Source: a virus | Strand: one strand, 5' to 3' | Virus record (IMG/VR): IMGVR_UViG_3300010413_000018 | Coordinates: 1 to 64,000 of that record | DNA length: 64,000 bases | Shown: positions 1 to 6,079 of the stretch, piece by piece | How the letters are laid out: every line of letters begins with the position of its first letter | Numbering within the stretch: position 1 is the first letter of the stretch | Notes under the pieces: model-generated | What the model was told of the DNA's origin: nothing | Seen by the model: the letters and a program-made list of their open reading frames with translations, nothing else | Database searches by the model: none | Position numbers and translations under genes: made by a program

Positions 1-707
1 GTCAAATCTTCGTCGACCGGACTGCTCTCACACGGAATATCAATGATACCGCCCTTGCGCCGTACCCGAGCGATCGCCTTTTGAGCTTTAGCGACTTCGT
101 CGGCTGCTTCGGTCAGCGTGATGTCGTGCTGTACGCCAATGTACTTTTCGGGTTCACCGGCTAACGACCGTTCCATCGTTTGTGCTAACTTTGCTGCTTC
201 TACCGCCTGACGCGTAGTCGTCGCAATCTCCCGAAACAACCGCGTCGCCTCCCGTGGGTTCTTCGGTTCGTGAATAGCCAACTCTTCTTCGACCCGTCCG
301 GCTAGCTTTACCGCGCCCTTTAATATTTGTTGGACCGACGCCATCAACGCGATCGCGGTGTGCCGCGCGCCGCGTACCATTTTCACTTCTTCCATCCGTT
401 GTTGTATTGCGTCGTCCTCCGCCCGTACTCGCGTCATCTGATCTCGGCCGGCCTGTTGCTTTGCGAGGTTCTGTATTTCCGCTTCGCGGAGCGTAGCCAG
501 CCGTGCACGTGCGGCTTGCTGCTCCTCGAATATCACGTCTTTTAACGGCCGAAACCCACGGTCCGGCCACCCGCGCTCCCAAGCCTTCTTCGTCGTGACC
601 CGGTTGATCCCGGAGCGCGCGGCACACCTTGTGAAATTTCCAGGCGTGTCCCGGAAGCCTTCAAGCATCGCATTGTACTTTTTTTCATCGATCTGATATC
701 CGCCCAT
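1..707 (-). CDS. Partial HTH/coiled-coil protein, small-terminase-like
   Basis: An open frame of 235 codons runs off the left edge with no stop, so the C-terminus is missing. The ATG at 707 follows AAGGTC, a weak ribosome-binding site. Residues about 8-50 look like a DNA-binding helix-turn-helix (NFTRCAARSGINRVTTKKAW), followed by a long, highly charged, Ala/Glu/Arg-rich helical stretch. An N-terminal HTH plus a coiled-coil body is the usual plan of phage small terminase subunits, which recognise packaging sites. That identity is an inference from architecture, and another DNA-binding phage protein is possible. It is transcribed leftwards, away from the satellite zone that starts just upstream. 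Confidence 0.6.
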   Translation of the reverse strand, partial: MGGYQIDEKKYNAMLEGFRDTPGNFTRCAARSGINRVTTKKAWERGWPDRGFRPLKDVIFEEQQAARARLATLREAEIQNLAKQQAGRDQMTRVRAEDDAIQQRMEEVKMVRGARHTAIALMASVQQILKGAVKLAGRVEEELAIHEPKNPREATRLFREIATTTRQAVEAAKLAQTMERSLAGEPEKYIGVQHDITLTEAADEVAKAQKAIARVRRKGGIIDIPCESSPVDEDL

Positions 708-819
708 GACCTTAAAGTTAGCGCTATCGGTGCCACCACGTCAAATTAAAAGCTTAAGTAATCACTCAGCGATCTAATTGTTCATTATTGCTACCTCACG
801 CACCGTTTACGGTTTGATT
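708..819. other. Non-coding leader between terminase-like gene and satellite
   Basis: No supported gene is present. The stretch is AT-rich near 740-800 and presumably holds the promoter for the gene starting at 707, but no convincing -35/-10 pair stands out. The ordered repeat begins at 820. Confidence 0.5.
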
Positions 820-999
820 AGTGCGCAATGAACGTTATGAACGTTGGGTGAACGTAATGAAAGCGCAATGAACGTAATGAAAGCGCAATGAACGTAATGA
901 AAGCTCAATGAGCGCTACCAACGGCTGGTGAACGGTATGAACGTTGGGTGAGCGTTACCATTGGACAATGAACGTAATGAACGTTGGGTGAGCGCTATG
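820..999. repeat. 9/11-bp alternating satellite, array 1a
   Basis: Exactly 180 bp that parses without remainder into nine 20-bp units, each an 11-bp module plus a 9-bp module. Modules start AACG-like and end in TG or CC. The 11-mers include AACGTTGGGTG, AAAGCGCAATG (twice), AACGGCTGGTG and ATTGGACAATG; the 9-mers include AACGTAATG, AACGTTATG and AGCGCTACC. The internal letters vary, yet module length alternates strictly. No plausible reading frame uses it; the frame crossing 961-1233 is a by-product of the repeat. Confidence 0.9.
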
Positions 1000-1035
1000 A
1001 TAATGGGGAACGCTCATAACCATGGTTACTGTGGT

Positions 1036-1086
1036 AATTACTTAAGCAAGGGCGGTTTTTCGCGGTTTTTTCTTACCCGTCAGGAA
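1036..1086. repeat. 51-bp block, copy A
   Basis: Matches 1408-1458 at 49 of 51 positions. The core reads GGGCGGTTTTTCGCGGTTTT then TTCTTACCCGTCAGGAA. A GC-rich segment followed by two T-runs gives it a terminator-like look on the plus strand, though copy A lacks a perfect stem. A shorter, decayed relative lies at about 3853-3882. Both full copies sit between a 9/11 array and a hairpin element, so the block is one part of a larger composite unit. Confidence 0.85.
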
Positions 1087-1166
1087 CATCACCAACAGTA
1101 CCATCATCACCAACAGTGTAGGCGCGCCGCGTCTATTGCCGGGAATGGTTATTGGGGTTTTGAATC

Positions 1167-1190
1167 ACAGGATTACTGCTCACGCTGTAA
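1167..1190. repeat. Hairpin element (ACAG..TTACTGCT..CTGT), copy a
   Basis: Reads ACAG-GATTACTGCTCACG-CTGT-AA, so the ends can pair around a conserved loop core ATTACTGCT. It lies two bases before the next 9/11 array. The minus strand reads GTGAGCAGTAATCCTG, the same string that forms the start of the small gene at 4242. Confidence 0.75.
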
Positions 1191-1192
1191 TG

Positions 1193-1341
1193 AGCACTCC
1201 CAACGGTGCCCCAACGTTACCATTGGACAATGAACGTTATGAACGGTGCCCCAACGTTACCATTGGACAATGAACAATACCAACGTTGGGTGAACGGCAT
1301 GAACGGGGCATGAACGTTACCAACGGCTGATGAACGTCAGG
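1193..1341. repeat. 9/11-bp alternating satellite, array 1b
   Basis: A leading 9-mer (AGCACTCCC) is followed by seven exact 20-bp units (1202-1341). Modules shared with array 1a include ATTGGACAATG, AACGTTATG and AACGTTGGGTG. AACGGTGCCCC and AACGTTACC each occur more than once here. Length alternation is unbroken. It then decays into ATAATGGTGAGCG, much as array 1a ends in ATAATGGGG. Confidence 0.9.
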
Positions 1342-1407
1342 ATAATGGTGAGCGTTGGTAACTATGGTTATTGGTTCATATGGTTCACTACTGCATGCAC
1401 TATATTG

Positions 1408-1458
1408 AATTACTTAGGTAAGGGCGGTTTTTCGCGGTTTTTTCTTACCCGTCAGGAA
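1408..1458. repeat. 51-bp block, copy B
   Basis: Second copy of the block at 1036-1086, with two differences. Here GGTAAG (near 1417) and CTTACC (near 1444) form a 6-bp inverted repeat around the T-rich core, making a terminator-like hairpin plausible. It is followed by a GC-rich stretch containing GGGGCGCCGTG and GCCGGGGAAAGG, which resembles the stretch after copy A. Confidence 0.85.
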
Positions 1459-1546
1459 ATATTCCCTACGGTAGGTTAACCATACGGGGTGGGGCGCCGT
1501 GCTCACGTTTTATCATGCCGGGGAAAGGTTGGCGCGCTGGGGAATA

Positions 1547-1568
1547 ACAGATTTACTGCTAACTCTGT
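1547..1568. repeat. Hairpin element, copy b
   Basis: ACAG-ATTTACTGCTAACT-CTGT followed by AAAT. The loop matches the copy at 3391-3420 exactly. It marks the switch from the 9/11-type zone to the CTNNR satellite, which starts 10 bp later. Confidence 0.8.
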
Positions 1569-1578
1569 AAATAATAAG

Positions 1579-2183
1579 CTAAGCTAAGCTGAGCTGAGCT
1601 ACGCTCTACTTCACTACACTAGACTATGCCTGCTCCGCTCTGCTCTGCTCTGCTCAGCTAGGCTAAGCTCAGCTAGGCTAAGCTCAGCTCATCTTCACTC
1701 CGCCTGCTCGGCTCTACTGCGCTATACTACGCTACACTTTGCTGAACTCCGCCTGCTCGGCTCTACTGCGCTCAGCTTCGCTCCACTTAGCTATACTATG
1801 CCTGCTTCACTTTGCTTTACTGGGCTTTGCCTGCACTCTGCTCCACTTTGCCTGCTCTACTTAGCTAAACTATGCTAGGCTACGCTCAACTTTGCTAGAC
1901 TTCGCCTGCTCTACTTAGCTGCACTCGGCTCCACTTAGCTTAACTTAGCCTGCTCTGCTGCACTATGCTTTGCTTCACTAAACTTAGCTCCACTTCGCCT
2001 GCTCTGCTTTACTTGGCTCCGCTCAGCTCCACTGTGCTTTGCTCCACTATGCTTTACTTCACTATGCCTGCTCTGCTTTACTATGCTACACTCGGCTTTG
2101 CTGCACTCTACTACGCTACGCCTGCTCTACTTCGCTCGGCTGCACTATGCTCCACTTTGCTATACTGAGCCTGCTCTGCTTTG
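1579..2183. repeat. CTNNR pentamer satellite with CCTG punctuation
   Basis: All 605 bp parse into 112 pentamers of form CTNNR plus eleven CCTG tetramers and one extra C (560+44+1). Only one pentamer, CTCAT, breaks the R rule. Between CCTG marks there are 10, 14, 9, 9, 9, 10, 8, 9, 13, 10 and 9 pentamers, then a final 2. Positions 3-4 vary freely, so this is not a simple microsatellite. It ends at 2183, directly against the stop codon of the next gene (TTA at 2184-2186). Frames inside it have the biased composition of the repeat and are not called as genes. Confidence 0.95.
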
Positions 2184-2816
2184 TTAGTCGCCCAGTTTGA
2201 AATGCCCCATCCCAATACCGCAGGATGTCTTCGAATCCGCTCGTCCCGCGCCAATACCGACCTGCATGCCTACTCGGCTCAATAGGTTGGCAATATCCTG
2301 TTGAGAGAATTGATCGGCGTCAAAACGGACCGTTATGCTCGCTTCCCAACCTTCCGGTAGCAGTCCGCGCGCTAGCACATTGGGCGATCCATCGGCGTTA
2401 CGCGTCATTGACACGTTTTTTTGAAATTCGCCTTTAGTAATGCGGATCAACGGCGTGTGCTCCTCGTTGTCGTAGCCGTCAGCCTCGGTAAAAATAGACA
2501 GCTTGGCGAGGGTCATCTTGAAACCACAAAGTTTACAAGCGCTGACCATTGCGTTACGAAACATATTGGCCGGTAAACCAGCCCAACCATCTGTTGACCA
2601 ATGCACTGAACGCGGCCAGGTCGCGTCGAAGTCAGTGCCTTCCCTACTACGGCGTACATTACGCTTTGAACCCTCAGCGTACGCCGCAATAAATCCGTCG
2701 CGGTTCTGGAACTTATTGGATAAGTACGGGCTGGTGCCAATTAGGGTAAACTTGGCGTATTGAAAGTTGGGCGCAGTGATCTGCACCGTTGCAGTTTTTT
2801 TAGTTTTTGCTACCAT
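2184..2816 (-). CDS. Conserved phage-type protein with glycine-rich C-terminal loop
   Basis: 210 aa, function not recognised. It is a compact, probably soluble protein. Residues about 70-100 contain HWSTDGWAGLPANMFRNAMVS, and the last 30 residues contain VGIGAGRADSK then GIGMGHFKL. A Gly-rich loop after alternating strands recalls RAMP/Cas7-like ferredoxin folds, but no other Cas gene is present, so this is only a fold-level suggestion. Its start overlaps the end of the upstream gene by 17 nt, pointing to a two-gene operon with 2800-3336. Its stop codon touches the CTNNR satellite, so that repeat would form the transcript's 3' end. Confidence 0.8.
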   Translation of the reverse strand: MVAKTKKTATVQITAPNFQYAKFTLIGTSPYLSNKFQNRDGFIAAYAEGSKRNVRRSREGTDFDATWPRSVHWSTDGWAGLPANMFRNAMVSACKLCGFKMTLAKLSIFTEADGYDNEEHTPLIRITKGEFQKNVSMTRNADGSPNVLARGLLPEGWEASITVRFDADQFSQQDIANLLSRVGMQVGIGAGRADSKTSCGIGMGHFKLGD

Positions 2817-3336
2817 TGGTGGTTCCTTTGCTGGTGTTTACTAAACTCGGCGCTAAGTTCTTTATCGCCGACCAAACTTTATTGATGCTCGGATCGTTAA
2901 TGTATTGATATTTATCCGCGATCGCTTGCAGTTGTTGCTTGGCCTTTAAATAAATGCCGTGCTTTTCTTCTTCGGTTAGCATCGTCCAAGGTTTGTAATC
3001 TCCGCATTTGCTAAACGGCTTTTGAGCGTTACTCGGCACTCCGTGGAGCACGCCAACCGAAATGACTTTCTTTTTTGGAGTGATCACTGTCACTTTGACG
3101 GATTGAATCAAATAACTAGCGCGCTTAAGTCGATATTTATGCGCGGCTGCTTCATCATCCCATTCAAATTCGTCGTGTAGTGCGTGATTCGGGTCTTCCG
3201 CTTCCTGTAGCACTAACGCTGGGGTTAGCTTGCTGTGCTTTTTTCTGATCGCAGCAAAAGCACGTCCAACGTTGTTGGCGTCAGTGCGTAAAACGTATCC
3301 ATCGCGTTTTTCATAAACTATTTTGCTTGCAGCCAT
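2800..3336 (-). CDS. Conserved phage hypothetical protein
   Basis: 178 aa from the ATG at 3336, chosen because AAGGAAGGAAAATACC precedes it; an upstream in-frame ATG at 3366 has no such site. The central segment ALHDEFEWDDEAAAHKYRL followed by a hydrophobic strand matches a pattern I recall from many phage and prophage proteins of unknown role. No enzyme motif is visible. The C-terminal 50 residues are Ser/Thr/Asn-rich. It is first gene of a two-gene unit isolated between the two satellite zones, which suggests the unit and the repeats may be functionally linked. Confidence 0.8.
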   Translation of the reverse strand: MAASKIVYEKRDGYVLRTDANNVGRAFAAIRKKHSKLTPALVLQEAEDPNHALHDEFEWDDEAAAHKYRLKRASYLIQSVKVTVITPKKKVISVGVLHGVPSNAQKPFSKCGDYKPWTMLTEEEKHGIYLKAKQQLQAIADKYQYINDPSINKVWSAIKNLAPSLVNTSKGTTNGSKN

Positions 3337-3390
3337 GGTATTTTCCTTCCTTTTAAGTGAATGCACTAATTAATTATTTTTGACACATTT

Positions 3391-3420
3391 ATTTACAGAT
3401 TTACTGCTAACTCTGTAAAT
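3391..3420. repeat. Hairpin element, copy c (perfect 8-bp stem)
   Basis: ATTTACAG (3391-3398) pairs perfectly with CTGTAAAT (3413-3420) around the 14-nt loop ATTTACTGCTAACT. It is the best-formed copy and lies one base before a 9/11 array. Confidence 0.85.
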
Positions 3421-3421
3421 G

Positions 3422-3600
3422 AGCGTATTACCCACGTCACCAACGTAATGAACGCGTTATGAACGCTACCAACGCGTTATGAACGTTACCAACGGTGGGT
3501 GAACGTTACCAACGCGTGATGAACGTAATGAACGTTGGGTGAACGCTACCAACGGTGGGTGAACGCTACCAACGGTGGGTGAACGTAATGATAGCTGGTG
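3422..3600. repeat. 9/11-bp alternating satellite, array 2a
   Basis: From 3451 on, 11-mers and 9-mers alternate (AACGCGTTATG, AACGCTACC, AACGGTGGGTG, AACGTTACC and others). The most regular stretch repeats the 20-mer AACGCTACCAACGGTGGGTG. One irregularity, two consecutive 9-mers, occurs at 3433-3450. The array ends at ATAGCTGGTG, just before another hairpin element. Confidence 0.9.
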
Positions 3601-3604
3601 AACG

Positions 3605-3630
3605 ACAGATTTACTGCTAACTTCGTAAAT
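3605..3630. repeat. Hairpin element, copy d (decayed right arm)
   Basis: ACAGATTTACTGCTAACTT followed by CGTAAAT. The loop is identical to copies b and c, but the right arm has lost the CTGT match, so it should not fold as well. It sits in the same position at the edge of an array. Confidence 0.7.
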
Positions 3631-3728
3631 AAAAAGTATCAAAAATAGTAAAAGCGCGATGAATTAATGAACAATCGGATAAAAGCACCAGCATTTAAAA
3701 ATAAGTGACTCCGCTTTTAGCCGTTACC
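3631..3728. other. AT-rich non-coding gap
   Basis: No gene, stem or promoter could be supported here. It separates array 2a from array 2b and contains short A-rich runs. Confidence 0.5.
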
Positions 3729-3848
3729 AACGTGACCATTGGACAATGAGCACTACCAACGGCGCCCCAACGTTACCAAAGCGCAATGAACGTTACCAAA
3801 GCGCAATGAACGTTACCATCGTGGTACCAACGGTATGATAATGCGGCG
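3729..3848. repeat. 9/11-bp alternating satellite, array 2b
   Basis: Exactly 120 bp, six 20-bp units. Modules include ATTGGACAATG, AAAGCGCAATG (twice) and AACGTTACC (three times), the same words used in arrays 1a and 1b more than 2 kb away. It ends with ATAATGCGGCG, matching the ATAATGG ends of arrays 1a and 1b. Confidence 0.9.
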
Positions 3849-3889
3849 AATGGCTGTTACGCGGCTTTTTCTCTGCCGGGAAGATTACC

Positions 3890-3929
3890 AACACTCCCCC
3901 AACGTAATGAACGGCGCCCCAACGTTACC
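3890..3929. repeat. 9/11-bp alternating satellite, array 2c
   Basis: Two units (AACACTCCCCC, AACGTAATG, AACGGCGCCCC, AACGTTACC) after a short GC/T-rich block (3853-3882) that looks like a decayed form of the 51-bp block. Confidence 0.85.
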
Positions 3930-3932
3930 ATT

Positions 3933-3956
3933 TACAGGATTACTGCTCACGCTGTA
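3933..3956. repeat. Hairpin element, copy e
   Basis: TACAG-GATTACTGCTCACG-CTGTA gives a 5-bp stem with the same loop as copy a. It closes the second repeat zone about 35 bp before the stop codon of the first ZR gene. Confidence 0.75.
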
Positions 3957-3990
3957 GTGCTATCCTAACGGGTTGGTTACGGCGCGAGCG

Positions 3991-4242
3991 TTACCCTTCG
4001 CCTTCTTCTTCGTACATGTCATTGGCGTCAGCTAAACGTTGTTCGTCTGTTTTTACGCTTAGACCGAATTGTTTTCTTAATTTAGTCGGTATTGTAACCA
4101 GTTTAGCCGGATTGTTTGTGTGCACCAACCTGTATGCAATTCCAAGTTCCTCCGGTATCGGTTCGCCGTAGCAAAGGCGGCAGAACTTTTCTCTGCGACC
4201 GCTACAGCGCGGGCAAACTACTTTTTCAGTATTACTGCTCAC
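3991..4242 (-). CDS. ZR-family small two-CxxC protein (ZR1), GTG start
   Basis: 83 aa, and defines the family used below. A CPRC knuckle (10-13) and a CRLC knuckle (21-24) followed by YG are likely to hold one zinc ion, like half of a DnaJ cysteine-rich domain. Then come Pro, LxxAY and a hydrophobic helix, and a second amphipathic helix with LR (about 55). The tail is acidic (EEEGEG). Start is GTG at 4242 inside a GTGAGCAGTAATACTG string that is also the intergenic hairpin element. It overlaps ZR2 by 11 nt and is last of a long co-directional chain. Biochemical role unknown. Confidence 0.85.
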   Translation of the reverse strand: MSSNTEKVVCPRCSGRREKFCRLCYGEPIPEELGIAYRLVHTNNPAKLVTIPTKLRKQFGLSVKTDEQRLADANDMYEEEGEG

Positions 4243-4474
4243 GCTGTAAGATCTTTCTTAATTTCAATACGTGCTGAATACGCACGTACCCATCGGTCAT
4301 CATTAGTATGTAAGCCGCAGCGATCTCTTCAATGACTTGGCCGGTATTATCACACAACGCGCAAATGTCAGCGTTATAGGTCGTGTCAGCGCCAACACAA
4401 TGGAACCCTCTATTTTGCTCGCGCACCGGAGTGCAACGCGGGCAGGGAGTCAGTTTGGCGTCGTCTTGGCTCAT
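4232..4474 (-). CDS. ZR-family protein (ZR2)
   Basis: 80 aa. Knuckles are CPRC (11-14) and CALC (38-41) with a 23-residue linker that holds a spare Cys and His (25-26). AAAYILMM follows. The ATG at 4474 overlaps the upstream stop as ATGA, which decides the start over an in-frame ATG 15 nt further up. The C-terminal helix ends in KLRKILQREQ. The longer, polar linker is the part that differs most from its neighbours. Confidence 0.85.
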   Translation of the reverse strand: MSQDDAKLTPCPRCTPVREQNRGFHCVGADTTYNADICALCDNTGQVIEEIAAAYILMMTDGYVRIQHVLKLRKILQREQ

Positions 4475-4695
4475 TTCGCATGCCCCCAACGTTCCTCGTA
4501 AACATTTGGTAAGTCAAAAGCGCGCCGCAGCTCATCACACTGTTCTGAACTCGGCACTTTGCATTCTTCGAAGCCTTCACGCAACAATAAATAAGCAGTG
4601 CGCAGATCAGCAGGGATCTCGCGATCGTAGCACAAACGACACGCGTACATATATCCACCACAGCGCGGGCATTGTACTGCTTTCCTGGTCTTCAT
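4471..4695 (-). CDS. ZR-family protein (ZR3)
   Basis: 74 aa with a minimal linker: CPRC (9-12), CRLC (19-22). TAYLLL and the helix QCDELRRAFDLP follow, the latter very close to EQLRRNFDLP of ZR8. The start ATGAAG overlaps the stop of ZR4 by 4 nt. With ZR4 it forms a pair that looks duplicated at ZR9/ZR10. Confidence 0.85.
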   Translation of the reverse strand: MKTRKAVQCPRCGGYMYACRLCYDREIPADLRTAYLLLREGFEECKVPSSEQCDELRRAFDLPNVYEERWGHAK

Positions 4696-4904
4696 GGCGC
4701 TATCCCTGCTTTGTCTAGCTTTTCAATAATGCGATCGTACTCTGCCCACATAAAAGGCCCGTCATCGTCAGGTAGCAGAAGCTCGTACGCGGCCAAACGC
4801 TCTTTTGATACCCACCCTTTACCTTTACACATACCACAACCGCACCAACCGGCTCGCTCGCACTGAGGACAGCGCACTTTTCCTTTTCTTGGGTTACTGC
4901 TCAT
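4692..4904 (-). CDS. ZR-family protein (ZR4)
   Basis: 70 aa. CPQC (12-15) and CGMC (23-26) with an additional Cys at 21. AAYELLL follows. It begins MSSN, the same N-terminus as ZR1, and ends IIEKLDKAGIAP, nearly the same end as ZR10. It overlaps ZR5 by 11 nt and ZR3 by 4 nt. Confidence 0.85.
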   Translation of the reverse strand: MSSNPRKGKVRCPQCERAGWCGCGMCKGKGWVSKERLAAYELLLPDDDGPFMWAEYDRIIEKLDKAGIAP

Positions 4905-5187
4905 TTTGTAACTCCGCGAGTAACTGTAAAACCGTGCTCTCTAATGGACGCCAAACATACTTACCTAAATCAGGTATGATCAAACGGACCGCAACCGCAT
5001 AATGAGTCGGCACTACACCGCAGCCAGTGCAAAACACACATACAATATCGTGGTCATCATGAAGTATCTGTTTCTTTGTGTTCACCCAGAGACGAGGTTC
5101 CTTGCTTGACGGTAGGCTTTTACCGCGCGTTAGTTTTCCGTACCCGTAACAAATGGGGCACATTTCTCTTTTAGTGTTAATGCTCAT
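4894..5187 (-). CDS. ZR-family protein (ZR5), long linker
   Basis: 97 aa. CPIC followed by YGYG (10-17) is DnaJ-like; the second knuckle CVFC (50-53) lies 36 residues on, with an extra Cys at 56. The linker is basic and contains HDDHD. The AY motif has become YAVAV, so this is one of the more divergent members. Starts MSIN, and overlaps ZR6 by 4 nt. Confidence 0.8.
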   Translation of the reverse strand: MSINTKREMCPICYGYGKLTRGKSLPSSKEPRLWVNTKKQILHDDHDIVCVFCTGCGVVPTHYAVAVRLIIPDLGKYVWRPLESTVLQLLAELQNEQ

Positions 5188-5384
5188 TCTGTATCCATTT
5201 GTCGGGTTAGTTTAGCAATTTCATAAAACTGCAGAAATCCGTCTTCATCTGCCAGTAGCGCGTACGCGGTAGCCAACGATCTCGGCACGCGCCAATTAGC
5301 TAAACACAATGGGCATAACACGCTCCGGCCGGTATGCGCGCACCTAGGACAATCTACCAAATCATTGTTATCCTGACCGTTCAT
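5184..5384 (-). CDS. ZR-family protein (ZR6)
   Basis: 66 aa, among the shortest. CPRC (12-15), CPLC (24-27), then VPRSLATAYALL and a short C-terminal helix. The N-terminus is polar and acidic. Seven bases separate it from ZR7 downstream, one of few junctions in the chain without overlap. Confidence 0.85.
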   Translation of the reverse strand: MNGQDNNDLVDCPRCAHTGRSVLCPLCLANWRVPRSLATAYALLADEDGFLQFYEIAKLTRQMDTE

Positions 5385-5391
5385 AGCGCGT

Positions 5392-5613
5392 TCACTCGTT
5401 TTCCATTGCTATTAAATTCTCTCGCAACGCTTTGGCTTCCGAGGTAAGGCTCATCACTATTTCTTTTCCAGTGTCTGAGTCAATTGTTAACGGAAATCTC
5501 ATATAATATGCGGCAGTCCACGATTCAGGTACGCCGCGCTGACCTTGACAAAATGAGCAAAGCGCACGGCAGCCACAACGTGGGCATGCAACCCAACGTT
5601 CATACCTGCTCAT
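5392..5613 (-). CDS. ZR-family protein (ZR7)
   Basis: 73 aa from the ATG at 5613, chosen because it overlaps the stop of ZR8 as ATGA. CPRC (10-13) with Cys15, then CSFC (19-22) and QG. TAAYYM replaces the usual AYxLL. An unusually long polar stretch precedes a final helix rich in Glu and Leu. Confidence 0.85.
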   Translation of the reverse strand: MSRYERWVACPRCGCRALCSFCQGQRGVPESWTAAYYMRFPLTIDSDTGKEIVMSLTSEAKALRENLIAMENE

Positions 5614-5849
5614 TCCCAATCCTTATTTACTGGTAAGTCAAAGTTCCGCCGTAACTGCTCACATTTTGCTTCTGAAAGCCCAAAATACTTATTACCACTA
5701 GACATCAATATGTACGCTACTCTCAGCTCAATTGGAATCCTTTTTCCGTAGCACAATGGACACTTCGATAAAACACCATCGCACCAAGGACACACTTCTT
5801 CCTGCGGTATCATTGGGCTAAATAATTCTTCGTTTACTTCGTCTGCCAT
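5610..5849 (-). CDS. ZR-family protein (ZR8)
   Basis: 79 aa. A 19-residue acidic N-terminus precedes CPWC (20-23) and CPLC (30-33), with only six residues between the knuckles. VAYILM and EQLRRNFDLP follow; the latter is almost shared with ZR3. Overlaps ZR9 by 16 nt. Confidence 0.85.
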   Translation of the reverse strand: MADEVNEELFSPMIPQEEVCPWCDGVLSKCPLCYGKRIPIELRVAYILMSSGNKYFGLSEAKCEQLRRNFDLPVNKDWE

Positions 5850-6079
5850 CGTTCAATATCCATTAATAATGCTGCGGTTTCTGGTGGCGATGGGTGCACT
5901 GGGTAGCCGCGTTCAGTGCTTAGTAAAAAACTGTACGCGGTAGCTAAGTCTTCAGGCACTTTGTGCTTACCGCGACATAGCGTGCAACTCCCAGCGTAAA
6001 TACGATCTCCGTCGTACGGCCAATTCAACGCGCAACAACGCGGGCAGTTTACCATTGGTTGCGTCTTCCTTTTCTTCAT
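5834..6079 (-). CDS. ZR-family protein (ZR9)
   Basis: 81 aa from the ATG at 6079 (ATGA overlap with ZR10; an upstream in-frame ATG would extend far into ZR10). MKKRK start resembles MKTRK of ZR3. CPRCC (12-16), CTLC (32-35), then KVPEDLATAYSFLL. The C-terminal part has a Pro-rich insert (PVHPSPPE). Confidence 0.85.
   Translation of the reverse strand: MKKRKTQPMVNCPRCCALNWPYDGDRIYAGSCTLCRGKHKVPEDLATAYSFLLSTERGYPVHPSPPETAALLMDIERWQTK

Noticed and set aside
154-627. Arg/Gly/Ser-rich frame on the minus strand
   Set aside because: Lies antiphase to the longer edge-open frame 1-707 that has the HTH/coiled-coil composition; the shadow has no start signal or structure.
961-1233. Open frame across satellite array 1a/1b
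   Set aside because: It is composed of the repeat words (His/Gln-rich by-product), lacks a ribosome-binding site, and crosses the 51-bp block and hairpin element.
1965-2168. Open frame inside the CTNNR satellite
   Set aside because: The protein (Leu/Ser/Thr/Ala-rich, CTNNR-biased codons) merely reflects the repeat and has no start signal.
820-3929. CRISPR-like repeat-spacer array
   Set aside because: No unique spacers or constant repeat; both module classes are short and variable, and no Cas genes are nearby.
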